Below are positions 35,385-43,677 of a DNA stretch of 43,677 nucleotides, one piece after another. The translations under genes were made by a program, and so were the position numbers. Below the pieces are notes generated by a model that worked only from the letters and a program-made list of their open reading frames with translations, had not been told where the DNA came from and ran no database searches. Within the stretch, counting starts at the first letter, position 1; every line of letters starts with the position of its first letter. The stretch is from Oceaniradius stylonematis (GTDB lineage: Bacteria; Pseudomonadota; Alphaproteobacteria; Rhizobiales; Rhizobiaceae): positions 328,625 to 372,301 of the forward strand of contig NZ_QFWV02000007.1 of assembly GCF_003149475.2 (NCBI RefSeq), given 5' to 3'.

Positions 35385-36752
35385 ATGCGTCGAGTTTGGA
35401 TTACGGGTATGGTGGCGTTGTCCGTTTTGGCGGTGCCCGTGTCCGGTTGGGCGGCCGATACCATCCATGGCGCGCTCGCCAAGGCGTATGAGAACAATGC
35501 GCAGCTCAATTCGGCGCGTGCCGGCCTGAGGGCCACCGATGAGGGTGTTCCGCTGGCCAAGTCGGGCATGCGTCCCCGCGTCACGGGCACGTCCGGCATC
35601 GTCTATTCGTCGGATTCGCGCGGCGGACCGGCAACCGGTCGCGGCCAGTCGCAGGTCAGCTTCGGCATCGAGATCAATCAGGCGATCTTCGACGGCTTCC
35701 AGACCCGCAACAATGTCCAGGCGGCGGAAGCCGGCGTGCGCGCCGAGCGGCAGAACCTGCGCAACACAGAGCAGAACGTGCTGTTCGACACCGCCCAGGC
35801 CTATATGGATGTCGTCCAGAACCGCCAGATCGCGTCTCTCAGGGCCCGCAACCTGGAGTTCCTGCAGGAGCAGCTTCGCGCAGCCCGCGCGCGTTTCGAG
35901 GTTGGCGAGGGCACGCGCACCGATGTCGCCCAGGCCGAGGCGAGCCTTGCCGGCGCCCGCGCGCAATTGACCGCCGCGCGCGCAGCGGTCGGCTCCAGCG
36001 AAGCGGTCTATCGTCAGCTGACCGGGGTCAATCCCGGCGCGCTGTCGCCGGCCCAGCCGCTGTCGCGCCTGCTGCCGGGCTCGCTCGATGGCGCCTATTC
36101 GACCGCCTTTGCCCATCATCCGGCGATCAAGGTGCGCGATGCGCTGGTCGATTCCAGCCTCTTCAGCGTCAAGGCCGCCGAAGGCGCCTTCCTGCCGCAG
36201 ATCGGTGTGAGCGCGTCTCTCTCGCAGGCCACGACTTCGACGAGCCGGGGCAGCACCTCCGGAACCGCCGCCTCGATCGGCGCGCAGCTCACCGTACCCA
36301 TCTATCAGGGGGGGCAGGCGAGCGCGACCGTGCGTCAGCGCAAGGAACAGCTTGGACAGGCCCGGATCGACATCGACGTGGCGCGCGATCAGGTCCGCGC
36401 CGCGGTCGCCTCGGCCTGGACCCAGCTCGAGGCCTCGCGCGCCTCGCTCAGCGCCAACCAGGAATCGGTGCGCGCCTCGCAACTGGCGCTCAACGGCGTC
36501 ATTGAAGAGCGCAATGTCGGCCAGCGCACGACGCTCGACGTGCTGAACGCCCAGGCGACCGTGCTCGACGCGCAGGTCGCGCAGATCCAGGCGCAGCGCA
36601 ACCTCGTCGTGTCATCCTATGCGCTGGCGTCCGCCGTCGGCCGCCTGACCGCGTCCCGCCTCGGCCTGAACGTGCGCCAGCACGATCCCGAAGAGCATTA
36701 CAACGCCGTCAAGGATCTCTGGTACGGCTTGCGCACCCCCGACGGCCGCTGA
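35385..36752 (+). CDS. tolC: TolC-family outer membrane efflux protein
   Basis: A 455-residue outer-membrane channel protein of type I secretion and multidrug efflux. It has a signal peptide (MRRVWITGMVALSVLAVPVS, cut near WA-A). Two homologous halves follow, with coiled-coil regions around 100-190 and 320-410. QAIFDGFQTRNNVQAAEAGV and YMDVVQNRQI are in the first half, TVPIYQGGQASATVRQ and GQRTTLDVLNAQ in the second. The ATG at 35385 follows AGGAGA. No efflux pump or adaptor gene lies in the window, so partners are elsewhere. Confidence 0.95.
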   Translation: MRRVWITGMVALSVLAVPVSGWAADTIHGALAKAYENNAQLNSARAGLRATDEGVPLAKSGMRPRVTGTSGIVYSSDSRGGPATGRGQSQVSFGIEINQAIFDGFQTRNNVQAAEAGVRAERQNLRNTEQNVLFDTAQAYMDVVQNRQIASLRARNLEFLQEQLRAARARFEVGEGTRTDVAQAEASLAGARAQLTAARAAVGSSEAVYRQLTGVNPGALSPAQPLSRLLPGSLDGAYSTAFAHHPAIKVRDALVDSSLFSVKAAEGAFLPQIGVSASLSQATTSTSRGSTSGTAASIGAQLTVPIYQGGQASATVRQRKEQLGQARIDIDVARDQVRAAVASAWTQLEASRASLSANQESVRASQLALNGVIEERNVGQRTTLDVLNAQATVLDAQVAQIQAQRNLVVSSYALASAVGRLTASRLGLNVRQHDPEEHYNAVKDLWYGLRTPDGR

Positions 36753-36864
36753 TCGGCGGCTGCGCATTCCTGTGAATGCCGGCGCAATCGCGTGCCCCGG
36801 GATTCTCATTGCCGGGACGGTTGGCTAATGTCGGCCCAGTGATTCGCAAATGCGCAGCGGGACG

Positions 36865-37632
36865 ATGAACGACATGGGCCAACCCAATCCCACCAACGAC
36901 CAGCCTTCGATGGACGACATTCTCTCGTCGATCCGCCGGATCATCGAGCGCAGCGACACACAGGATGCCGCTCAACGGCCGGCACCGGACCCGGCGGCTT
37001 CGAAGGCAGCTGTGCCGGACGCCGCCGCCGAAGTGCCGGACGAGGAGACGGGTGCCGGACGGCCGCCGATGAGCCGCTCGGATCTGGATGATTTTGCCGA
37101 GGCGCTGGACGCCCGTGCGCCCGGAACGTTCGACGGCCGCGAGAGCGTCGTCGATACGGCAGCCGGCGACGTCAACGTTACCCCGGCCAGAGCCAACGGC
37201 AAATATGAGGCGCGCTTCTCAGAAGATGACAGCCGCGCCTTCGCCGAGGTGGCAAGCGTGCTGTCGGCCACAGCCGGTGAATTGCGCTCGGCCGGCCAGC
37301 CCGGGCCGGCGGCGGCTCCGGTCATGGTCGAGGTGCAACCGGACGAACCGCCGGCGGCGGGTGTCGTCGATGCGCGCACCGAAAGCGTGGCGGACGCAAG
37401 GGCGCTCGAACCGCTGATTTCCAGCGAGGTCAGCCGATCGGTGGAAACCTCTTTCAGCGCGCTGTCGGAGACGCTCAAGGCCCAGGCTGGCCGCGATCTC
37501 GAAGCGATGACCGAACAGATGCTGCGTCCGATGCTGGCCGAATGGCTGGACGACAATCTGCCCTCGATGGTCGAGCGGCTGGTGCGCGCCGAAATCGAAC
37601 GCATCGCGCGTGGCGACCCGCGCCAGGGCTGA
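36865..37632 (+). CDS. DUF2497 / PopZ-like polar organizing protein
   Basis: About 255 residues. The N-terminal QPSMDDILSSIRRIIER and the C-terminal block LEAMTEQMLRPMLAEWLDDN followed by LPSMVERLVRAEIERI are the two conserved ends of the DUF2497/PopZ family, joined by a Pro/Ala/acid-rich disordered linker. PopZ forms a polar matrix anchoring the chromosome origin in Caulobacter and organises the growing pole in Agrobacterium. Start codons at 36850, 36865 and 36874 are all possible; none has a strong ribosome binding site. Its place between tolC and valS is conserved in Hyphomicrobiales. Confidence 0.88.
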   Translation: MNDMGQPNPTNDQPSMDDILSSIRRIIERSDTQDAAQRPAPDPAASKAAVPDAAAEVPDEETGAGRPPMSRSDLDDFAEALDARAPGTFDGRESVVDTAAGDVNVTPARANGKYEARFSEDDSRAFAEVASVLSATAGELRSAGQPGPAAAPVMVEVQPDEPPAAGVVDARTESVADARALEPLISSEVSRSVETSFSALSETLKAQAGRDLEAMTEQMLRPMLAEWLDDNLPSMVERLVRAEIERIARGDPRQG

Positions 37633-37723
37633 GCCAGCCTCCCGCCGAGCGCTTTGTTGACAGGGCCGGGCGCATCCGGTTTACAGCGGCGGGGTTTTCC
37701 CCGGCGCCAACGGAACCTTTCTC

Positions 37724-40585
37724 ATGCTGGACAAGACATTTGACGCCTCGCGCGTCGAGCCGCGCATTGCCGAAACGTGGGACGCGGCCAACGCCTTTGC
37801 CGCCGGCGCCGGCGCGCGCGATGGCGCCGATCCCTATTGCATCGTCATTCCGCCGCCGAACGTCACCGGCTCGCTGCACATGGGCCATGCGCTCAACAAC
37901 ACGCTGCAGGACGTCCTGATCCGTCACCAACGCATGCTGGGCAACAATGTGCTGTGGCAGCCGGGCATGGACCATGCCGGCATCGCCACGCAAATGGTCG
38001 TCGAGCGCCAGCTTGCCGAGAGCGGCGAGAACATGACGCGGCGCGAGATGGGCCGCGAGAAGTTTGTCGAACGCGTCTGGCAGTGGAAGGACGAATCCGG
38101 CGGGCAGATCTTCAACCAGCTCAAACGGCTTGGCGCATCGTGCGACTGGTCGCGCGAGCGTTTCACCATGGATGACGGCTTGTCGGAGGCGGTGCTCGAA
38201 GTCTTCGTGCGCCTCTACAAGGAAGGGCTGATCTATCGCGGCAAGCGGCTGGTCAACTGGGACCCGAAATTCGAGACCGCGATCTCCGACCTCGAAGTCG
38301 AGAACATCGAGGTCGACGGCCATATGTGGCACTTCAAATATCCGCTCGCCGATGGCGCGACCTATGAATATGTCGAAAAGGACGCGGACGGCAACGAGAC
38401 GCTTCGCGAGACGCGCGACTATATCTCCATCGCCACGACCCGCCCCGAGACGATGCTGGGCGACGGCGCCGTCGCGGTGCATCCGTCCGACGAGCGCTAT
38501 GCGCCGATCGTCGGCAAACTGTGCGAGATCCCGGTCGGCCCGAAAGAACATCGCCGCCTGATCCCGATCATCACCGACGACTATCCCGACCCCGACTTCG
38601 GTTCCGGTGCGGTGAAGATCACCGGCGCCCACGATTTCAACGACTATGACGTGGCAAAGCGCGGCTCCATCCCGATGTACCGGCTGATGGACACGAAAGC
38701 CGCCATGCGCGACGACGGCGCGCCCTATGCCGAGGCGGCGGCCATTGCCCAGGCCGTGGCGCGCGGCGAGCGCACGCTCGACGAGGCGGAAGCGGACGCG
38801 ATCAACCTGGTGCCCGACGATCTGCGCGGGCTCGACCGGTTCGAGGCGCGTCAGCGCGTGATCGACCAGATCACCGGCGAGGGCCTCGCCGTGATGACCA
38901 CCGACGAGGAGGGCAATGCGATCCCCTTCGTCGAGGCCAAGCGCATCATGCAGCCCTTCGGAGACCGCTCCCACGTGGTCATCGAGCCGATGCTGACCGA
39001 CCAGTGGTTCGCCGACGCCAAGACGCTGGCCGAGCCTGCCATCGCCTCGGTGCGCGAGGGGCGGACCGAGTTCGTCCCCCGCAACTGGGAGAAGACCTAT
39101 TTCGACTGGATGGAGAACATCCAGCCCTGGTGCGTGTCGCGCCAGCTCTGGTGGGGGCACCGCATTCCGGCCTGGTACGGGCCGGACGGAACCGTCTTCG
39201 TCGAACGCTCGCAGGACGAGGCAGAAGCCGAGGCGCGCGCCCATTACGGCGACGATGTCGATCTGAGGCGCGATCCCGACGTTCTCGACACCTGGTTCTC
39301 CTCGGCGCTGTGGCCGTTCTCGACGCTTGGCTGGCCGGAGAAGACCGAGGCGCTCGACACCTGGTATCCGACATCGGTGCTGGTCACCGGCTTCGACATC
39401 ATCTTCTTCTGGGTCGCCCGGATGATGATGATGGGCCTGCATTTCATGAAGGACGATGAGGGCAGGGGGATCGAACCCTTCCACACCGTCTATGTGCATG
39501 CGCTGGTGCGCGACAAGCACGGCGCCAAGATGTCGAAGTCCAAGGGCAACGTCATCGATCCGCTGGAGCTGATCGACGACTATGGCGCGGACGCGCTGCG
39601 CTTCACGCTGGCCATCATGGCTGCCCAGGGGCGCGACGTGAAGCTCGATCCGGCGCGCATTGCCGGCTACCGCAATTTCGGCACGAAACTCTGGAACGCC
39701 ACGCGCTTTGCGCAGATGAACGGCGTCGCCCACGATGCCGGCTTCCGGCCTGCCGACACCAAGCTGACCATCAACCGCTGGATCCTGACCGAGCTTGGCC
39801 GGACCATAGGCGAAGTCTCCGACGGGATCGCGACCTACCGCTTCAACGAAGCCGCCGGCGCGCTCTACAAGTTCGTCTGGAACACGTTCTGCGACTGGTA
39901 TCTCGAATTGCTCAAGCCGGTCTTTGCCGGAGAGGACGAGGACGCCAAGGCCGAGGCGCGCGCCTGCGCCGCGTTTGCGCTCGACGAGATCTACAAGCTG
40001 CTGCACCCGTTCATGCCGTTCATGACCGAGGAGTTGTGGGCGCTGACCGGCACGCGCGACGGGCTCCTGTGCCACGCCGCCTGGCCGGAGCCGGCGCTTG
40101 AAGACGCGGGCGCCGCCGACGAGATCAACTGGCTGGTTGACCTGGTCTCGGGCATCCGCTCGGTGCGTGCCGAGATGAACGTGCCGCCATCGGCCAAGGC
40201 ACCGCTTGCCGTCGTCGGCGCAAACCAGACCACGTGCGCAAGGCTGCTCCGCCACGATCCGGCGATCAAGCAGCTTGCCAGGGCCGAGGACATTGTCATC
40301 GAGAGCGAAGCCCCCAAGGGCGCCGCCCAGATCGTCGTGCGCGAGGCCACCGTCTGCCTGCCGCTCGGCGGGCTGATCGACATCGAGGCCGAGAAGGCGC
40401 GGCTGCAAAAGGCGATCGCCAAGGCGCGCGACGAGATCGCGCGTCTGGACAAGAAGCTGGCGAACGAAAAGTTCGTCGCCAACGCCAAGCCCGAAGTGGT
40501 CGAGGCCGAGCGCGACAAACTCGCCGAAGCGAAGCCGGCGCTTGAAAAGCTCGAGGCGGCGCTGGCGCGAATCACCGACATCTGA
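37724..40585 (+). CDS. valS: Valyl-tRNA synthetase
   Basis: A 953-residue class I aminoacyl-tRNA synthetase that charges tRNA-Val. The HIGH motif is HMGH (52-55) in PPPNVTGSLHMGHALN. The editing domain follows, with ATTRPETMLGDGAVAVHP. KMSKS is at 602-606 in GAKMSKSKGNVIDP. The C-terminus is a charged coiled coil ending LAEAKPALEKLEAALARI, as usual in ValRS. Length is normal. Confidence 0.99.
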   Translation: MLDKTFDASRVEPRIAETWDAANAFAAGAGARDGADPYCIVIPPPNVTGSLHMGHALNNTLQDVLIRHQRMLGNNVLWQPGMDHAGIATQMVVERQLAESGENMTRREMGREKFVERVWQWKDESGGQIFNQLKRLGASCDWSRERFTMDDGLSEAVLEVFVRLYKEGLIYRGKRLVNWDPKFETAISDLEVENIEVDGHMWHFKYPLADGATYEYVEKDADGNETLRETRDYISIATTRPETMLGDGAVAVHPSDERYAPIVGKLCEIPVGPKEHRRLIPIITDDYPDPDFGSGAVKITGAHDFNDYDVAKRGSIPMYRLMDTKAAMRDDGAPYAEAAAIAQAVARGERTLDEAEADAINLVPDDLRGLDRFEARQRVIDQITGEGLAVMTTDEEGNAIPFVEAKRIMQPFGDRSHVVIEPMLTDQWFADAKTLAEPAIASVREGRTEFVPRNWEKTYFDWMENIQPWCVSRQLWWGHRIPAWYGPDGTVFVERSQDEAEAEARAHYGDDVDLRRDPDVLDTWFSSALWPFSTLGWPEKTEALDTWYPTSVLVTGFDIIFFWVARMMMMGLHFMKDDEGRGIEPFHTVYVHALVRDKHGAKMSKSKGNVIDPLELIDDYGADALRFTLAIMAAQGRDVKLDPARIAGYRNFGTKLWNATRFAQMNGVAHDAGFRPADTKLTINRWILTELGRTIGEVSDGIATYRFNEAAGALYKFVWNTFCDWYLELLKPVFAGEDEDAKAEARACAAFALDEIYKLLHPFMPFMTEELWALTGTRDGLLCHAAWPEPALEDAGAADEINWLVDLVSGIRSVRAEMNVPPSAKAPLAVVGANQTTCARLLRHDPAIKQLARAEDIVIESEAPKGAAQIVVREATVCLPLGGLIDIEAEKARLQKAIAKARDEIARLDKKLANEKFVANAKPEVVEAERDKLAEAKPALEKLEAALARITDI

Positions 40586-40893
40586 ACCGCCGCGGCGGCG
40601 CATTTACGGGCACGTAAGGGTCACTTCGCGAAAAAGGGCAAGATTGTGACGCTTTTGCAACAGTGACCGCAATGCAGGCTTGAACAGCCGCCGAGACCGC
40701 GTTTTGCTTGGAAATTCTGCGCTTTTTCGCCATCGGCGCCGGCATCGCCGCAGTTCCGCGCGACGATTTACCCGACAACGGCCGGCTTGGACTTCCGCGC
40801 AGACCGGCCGCGGCCGCCCGCTCCGCAATTGTGCTTGATCTGTCCGGCGCGTTTCGGTCAGAACGGGCAAAACACATAAGTTGGAGGGATCCC
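40586..40893. other. Intergenic region valS - porin
   Basis: 308 bases. No gene and no clear terminator after valS. It must carry the porin promoter, but I see no convincing box pair. The ribosome binding site TTGGAGGGA of the porin is at its end. Confidence 0.5.
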
Positions 40894-42165
40894 ATGGTTG
40901 GGGCAGTCAAGGTTTTTCTTGCCGGTGTTGCGGGCACGGCGCTCATGGTCGCATCGGCCCAGGCCGGCGGCTTTTCGCGCGGCACGGCCGACACGGACAT
41001 CCTCTTTGAAGAGGGCAATTTCAACATGCGCGCCGGCGCGACGATCGTCTCGCCGCAGCGCGGCTATTCGACGATCAATGGTGTCGCCGCGGCCGACGGC
41101 AACTACACCAACAGCTATGTCGTGCCGACCGGCGCGGTGAAGCTGAACCTGACCGACTATGCACGCTGCGCCGGCACCTACACCCAGCCCTATGGCGGCA
41201 GCTCGTCCTACGGCCCGCAGGCCATCGCCGCTGGCCTTGCCGATGGCAGCGGCCTTGTCAGCCGGCAGTTCACCACCGACGAATTCGGTCTGACCTGTGC
41301 GGCCATGTTCGACAATGTCGGCTCGTTCGGCGAAATGGGCTCCGGCCGCCTGTCGCTGATCGGCGGCGTGTTCATCGAGAACTTCAACTTCGTCGAGACC
41401 GTCCAGTTCCAGGGCGCCGTGATCACCGCCGGACTTCTGGCCGCTGGCCAGCCCGCGCTCGTCGCCGGCGCCGTCGGCGGCACGCTCAACGGCACGCAGG
41501 GCGCGCTGTCCTTCAATGGCGGATACAATCCGGGCTATCGCATCGGCCTTGCCTATGAGGTTCCCGAAATCGCCGCGCGCGTCCAGCTTCTTTACCGCAG
41601 CCAGGTGAATCACACCCCGGCCGGTACCTTCGTCACCGCAGCCGACGCGCTGGCCGGCGGATCCGGCGTCACCCGTGCCGCCGGCACGCTGCCCCAATCG
41701 CTCGAACTGCGCGCCCAGACGGGCGTTGCGCCCGGCACGCTGGTCTTCGGCTCGGTCAAATGGACCGACTGGAGCGTGCTGCAGCGGCTCAACTACACCG
41801 TCACGGGCGGCCCGCTTCCCGGCGTGCGCAACCTCGAATTCTTCTGGAAGGACGGCTGGACCGTCACCGGCGGCGTCGGCCGCGAGTTCAACGACTGGCT
41901 GTCCGGTTCGGTCAGCCTGACCTGGGATCAGGGCGTGTCGACCACCGAGGACGTGTTCACCGATACGTGGACGCTGGCGACCGGCGTCCAGATCAAGGGC
42001 GAACGGGCCTCGCTGTCGCTCGGCGGCGCGATCAGCCATCTGGCCGGCGGCGCGGTTGCCGCCGAAGCGGCGGTCGGTGCGGGCGGCCCGGGCGACACCT
42101 TCGCCTACACGGTCGGCAGCGACTGGTCCTATGCGATCGGCGGGCGCTTCGCCGTCAACTGGTAA
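40894..42165 (+). CDS. FadL/OmpP1-family outer membrane porin
   Basis: A 423-residue outer membrane protein of the FadL/TodX family for uptake of long-chain fatty acids or other hydrophobic compounds. It has a signal peptide (MVGAVKVFLAGVAGTALMVA, cut after AQA). The mature start GGFSRGTADTDILFEEGNFN is the hatch region of rhizobial members. Alternating beta strands run to the C-terminal aromatic residue (AVNW), needed for barrel insertion. The ATG at 40894 has GGAGGGATCCC upstream. Position after valS is conserved in the group. Substrate not known. Confidence 0.9.
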   Translation: MVGAVKVFLAGVAGTALMVASAQAGGFSRGTADTDILFEEGNFNMRAGATIVSPQRGYSTINGVAAADGNYTNSYVVPTGAVKLNLTDYARCAGTYTQPYGGSSSYGPQAIAAGLADGSGLVSRQFTTDEFGLTCAAMFDNVGSFGEMGSGRLSLIGGVFIENFNFVETVQFQGAVITAGLLAAGQPALVAGAVGGTLNGTQGALSFNGGYNPGYRIGLAYEVPEIAARVQLLYRSQVNHTPAGTFVTAADALAGGSGVTRAAGTLPQSLELRAQTGVAPGTLVFGSVKWTDWSVLQRLNYTVTGGPLPGVRNLEFFWKDGWTVTGGVGREFNDWLSGSVSLTWDQGVSTTEDVFTDTWTLATGVQIKGERASLSLGGAISHLAGGAVAAEAAVGAGGPGDTFAYTVGSDWSYAIGGRFAVNW

Positions 42166-42208
42166 GTGCCGGCCCGGGGGACGGGCCGCTACCTGACCGA
42201 ACGATCGG

Positions 42209-42234
42209 CCCCGCGCTCCGGCGCGGGGCTTTTT
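42209..42234 (+). terminator. Rho-independent terminator of the porin gene
   Basis: Stem CCCCGCGC with GCGCGGGG (8 bp perfect), loop TCCG, followed by CTTTTT. It lies 43 bases after the porin stop. Confidence 0.95.
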
Positions 42235-42435
42235 CGTTGGAGGGGCCGCCCCGCTGCGCTCTACGTGCGCATCGGCCCCCAGCGCAGGGCGCACGTGGGC
42301 GTCAGCCCGCGCAAGACCTTGCGCCAGGCTTTTCGGGCGAAGACCGCAAGGCCGACTGGCCGTCCGAGCCTTTGCGAGGCCCATGCGGAGGCGTTCTCCG
42401 GCAGGAGAACTGCCGTGAGCTATAGAAACGCGAAC

Positions 42436-42497
42436 AACGGGCGATCCGGTGATCGCCATCGTGCACAAGAACAAATGCGGTCGCCGGACCGCCCGTT
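42436..42497. repeat. REP-like hairpin, 21-bp stem
   Basis: 42436-42456 pairs with 42477-42497 around a 20-base loop. On the plus strand there is one A-C mismatch and two G-U pairs in 21. It resembles dispersed bacterial palindromic (REP-type) elements; other copies are not visible in the window. Confidence 0.6.
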
Positions 42498-42918
42498 CGA
42501 CGGGCTTGCGGTGATCGTCATGCGCAGCGCCGGCCCGGAAGATGGCTCTTTCGGGGCTGCTGTCCGGAGATGTTGTGGCACCTTCATCTGCCGCGCGGCA
42601 TGACCGCCGCACCGAGTCTCGGCCATCTCCGGTCGGCCGCATCCGCTCTGGCGCCGGCGGGTCATCGCCGGAACCGCGCATGCGACACGTTCCGCACCTT
42701 CATTCCGCCCTGCCGTGGGGGTTCAGCACCCAGCGGCGGAACCGCTTCCGCTACCCGACAGGCCGTCGCCGCCTTCGCAACCCGGCGGGTACACCGGGCC
42801 TGTTCCGCAAAGGCAATGGCGGCAAGGATAGGGGAGGTTGAGGGCGGTTGGATAAGTTTTTCGGGGCGGGTCGGGATCTGTGTGATCTTCTGCGCGGTCA
42901 CATCTCCATTTTTCATCT

Positions 42919-43079
42919 TGCCCCCCACCCTTCATCCCTCCCCCATGAATGTGGGAGGGAGGACCTCGACGCCCCGGCACACGCCATATGCCTTGAGCCA
43001 GGCTCAAAGCCCGGTGCGACGCACATTGCTGGTGTCCTCCCTCCCACGCTTGCGGGGGAGGGATGAAGGGTGGGGGGCA
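42919..43079. repeat. Inverted repeat pair, 46-bp arms
   Basis: 42919-42964 and 43034-43079 are inverted copies, identical except for five of six bases in the centre (ATGAAT versus GCAAGC, all differences transitions). Each arm is itself a small hairpin (CTCCC...GGGAG). The 69 bases between them carry nothing recognisable. Confidence 0.85.
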
Positions 43080-43148
43080 GCTTGCCTCCCCGCGCCATCA
43101 TCTTCCGCTGATGGCGGAGATTGACGGAGACGGCGGCCTTTGCGCCCA

Positions 43149-43345
43149 ACCTCCCCCTTGAGCGGGGTTCGAAGGACGGGGAGCGACGCGTGGCGCGAGC
43201 CCGAGGCGAATGGCGTGCAAAGCGCGACAGAGCCGGGTGGGGGCATTGGTAAGACGTATCGCTTGATTGTTACCCCCACCCGATCAGCTTCCCTTCGGAT
43301 CAAGTCCGAAGGTCGCTTCTCGTGCCTCCCCTCAAGGGGGAGGCG
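43149..43345. repeat. Nested inverted repeats
   Basis: The outer pair is CCTCCCCCTTGAG (43150-43162) with CTCAAGGGGGAGG (43332-43344). The inner pair is CGGGTGGGGG (43234-43243) with CCCCCACCCG (43273-43282). A further small hairpin is 43292-43299 with 43305-43312. A typical composite intergenic repeat of rhizobial genomes. Confidence 0.65.
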
Positions 43346-43441
43346 GGGTGCCTAAACGTTGGCCTCGGGGATGATCGATTGCGGTGCGGGAAAGGGCATG
43401 CGGTCTTCGGTCAGCCCGCTGGGGTGGAAGCGCACTCACCG

Positions 43442-43657
43442 CCGTCATTCCGGGGCTTGTCCCCGGAATCCATTCCTGAGGCTTTGCACCAGGCGGGCAC
43501 GACAAACCCAGCCATCATCCTTGGGCTTGCCCCAAGGTTCCCTTCTGTTCCGGTAATGGAGCCCACCGGCGCCGCAGAACCCGCTCGTTCGTGGTCTCCG
43601 GGCACCCGCCACCCGCTCATTGGAATGGATCCTCGGCTCGGAGGCCGAGGATGACGG
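43442..43657. repeat. Inverted copies of a CCGTCAT...ATCCATTCC repeat with an inner hairpin
   Basis: 43442-43476 begins CCGTCAT, has a hairpin TTCCGGGG-CTTG-TCCCCGGAA and ends ATCCATTCC. 43622-43657 is the same architecture inverted (GGAATGGAT, hairpin, ATGACGG). Between them a third hairpin, CCTTGGG-CTTG-CCCCAAGG, lies near 43519-43537. It matches the widespread alphaproteobacterial intergenic repeat style. Confidence 0.75.
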
Positions 43658-43677
43658 AGGAGGGGATGGCCTTGGCG

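Larger units (their letters stand above)
42235..43677. other. Gene-free, repeat-rich region to the window end
   Basis: 1443 bases without a convincing coding sequence. The open frames here are short and read through hairpins. The region holds at least four palindromic units, listed separately. The end of the window cuts it. Confidence 0.7.

Noticed and set aside
37475-40603. A 1042-codon open frame on the minus strand opposite valS
   Set aside because: It is the antisense shadow of valS and the end of the PopZ-like gene; no recognisable protein.
42166-42603. A 145-codon open frame after the porin
   Set aside because: It runs through the porin terminator and a REP-like hairpin and resembles no protein.
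40858-42681. A 607-codon open frame opposite the FadL-type porin
   Set aside because: Antisense shadow; the plus-strand porin has a signal peptide, a ribosome binding site and a terminator.
42919-43079. Insertion sequence with terminal inverted repeats
   Set aside because: Only 69 bases lie between the arms, with no transposase; treated as a palindromic repeat.
42900-43677. CRISPR array
   Set aside because: The repeats are inverted and irregular, without uniform spacers or cas genes.

Overview
The window is GC-rich DNA from an alphaproteobacterium, most likely of the order Hyphomicrobiales (Rhizobiales). The main reason is the gene order pcm - tolC - DUF2497/PopZ-like - valS - FadL-type porin, which is typical of that group. 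Supporting signs are CTTGAC-type promoters, a gcvTHP operon behind a tandem glycine riboswitch, many CaiB, Tct and Liv catabolic genes, and dense palindromic repeats in the last intergenic region. The genus cannot be read from the sequence.

Layout. 1-282 (-) is the start of a DNA photolyase. 466-1401 (+) is an L-lactate dehydrogenase. 1405-6000 (-) is the glycine cleavage operon gcvT-gcvH-gcvP with promoter and riboswitch. 6035-12191 (-) is a tricarboxylate transport and catabolism operon: tctC, tctB, tctA, an AbrB-family membrane protein, a family III CoA-transferase and a short citrate-synthase-fold lyase. Next to it are an orphan periplasmic binding protein and a TctD/TctE-type two-component system (12292-15528). 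A tRNA-Asn and a small membrane protein follow.

16331-21867 is an acyl-CoA module: an APH-like kinase, an acyl-CoA dehydrogenase and an SDR on the minus strand, divergent from an acyl-CoA synthetase and a TetR regulator. The combination matches the levulinate / 4-hydroxy-acid (Lva) pathway and vertebrate ACAD10/11.

21901-34287 is the most unusual part: an IclR regulator divergent from a tightly packed ten-gene catabolic operon. In order the operon encodes a metallo-beta-lactamase-fold hydrolase, an FAD oxidoreductase, aconitase-like large and small subunits, an isocitrate lyase/PEP mutase-like lyase, a complete Liv-type ABC importer and a double alpha/beta hydrolase. The aconitase-like pair has lost the usual catalytic SSREH motif and a substrate arginine. 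The lyase carries CPIC where relatives have CGH. The double hydrolase has no serine at either nucleophile elbow. Together they look like a dedicated import, (lactone) hydrolysis, oxidation, hydration and C-C cleavage route for an organic acid I cannot name.

34380-42165 is core genome: tRNA-Cys, pcm, tolC, a PopZ-like gene, valS and a FadL-type porin closed by a strong terminator. 42235-43677 has no convincing gene and is a mosaic of hairpins and inverted repeats.
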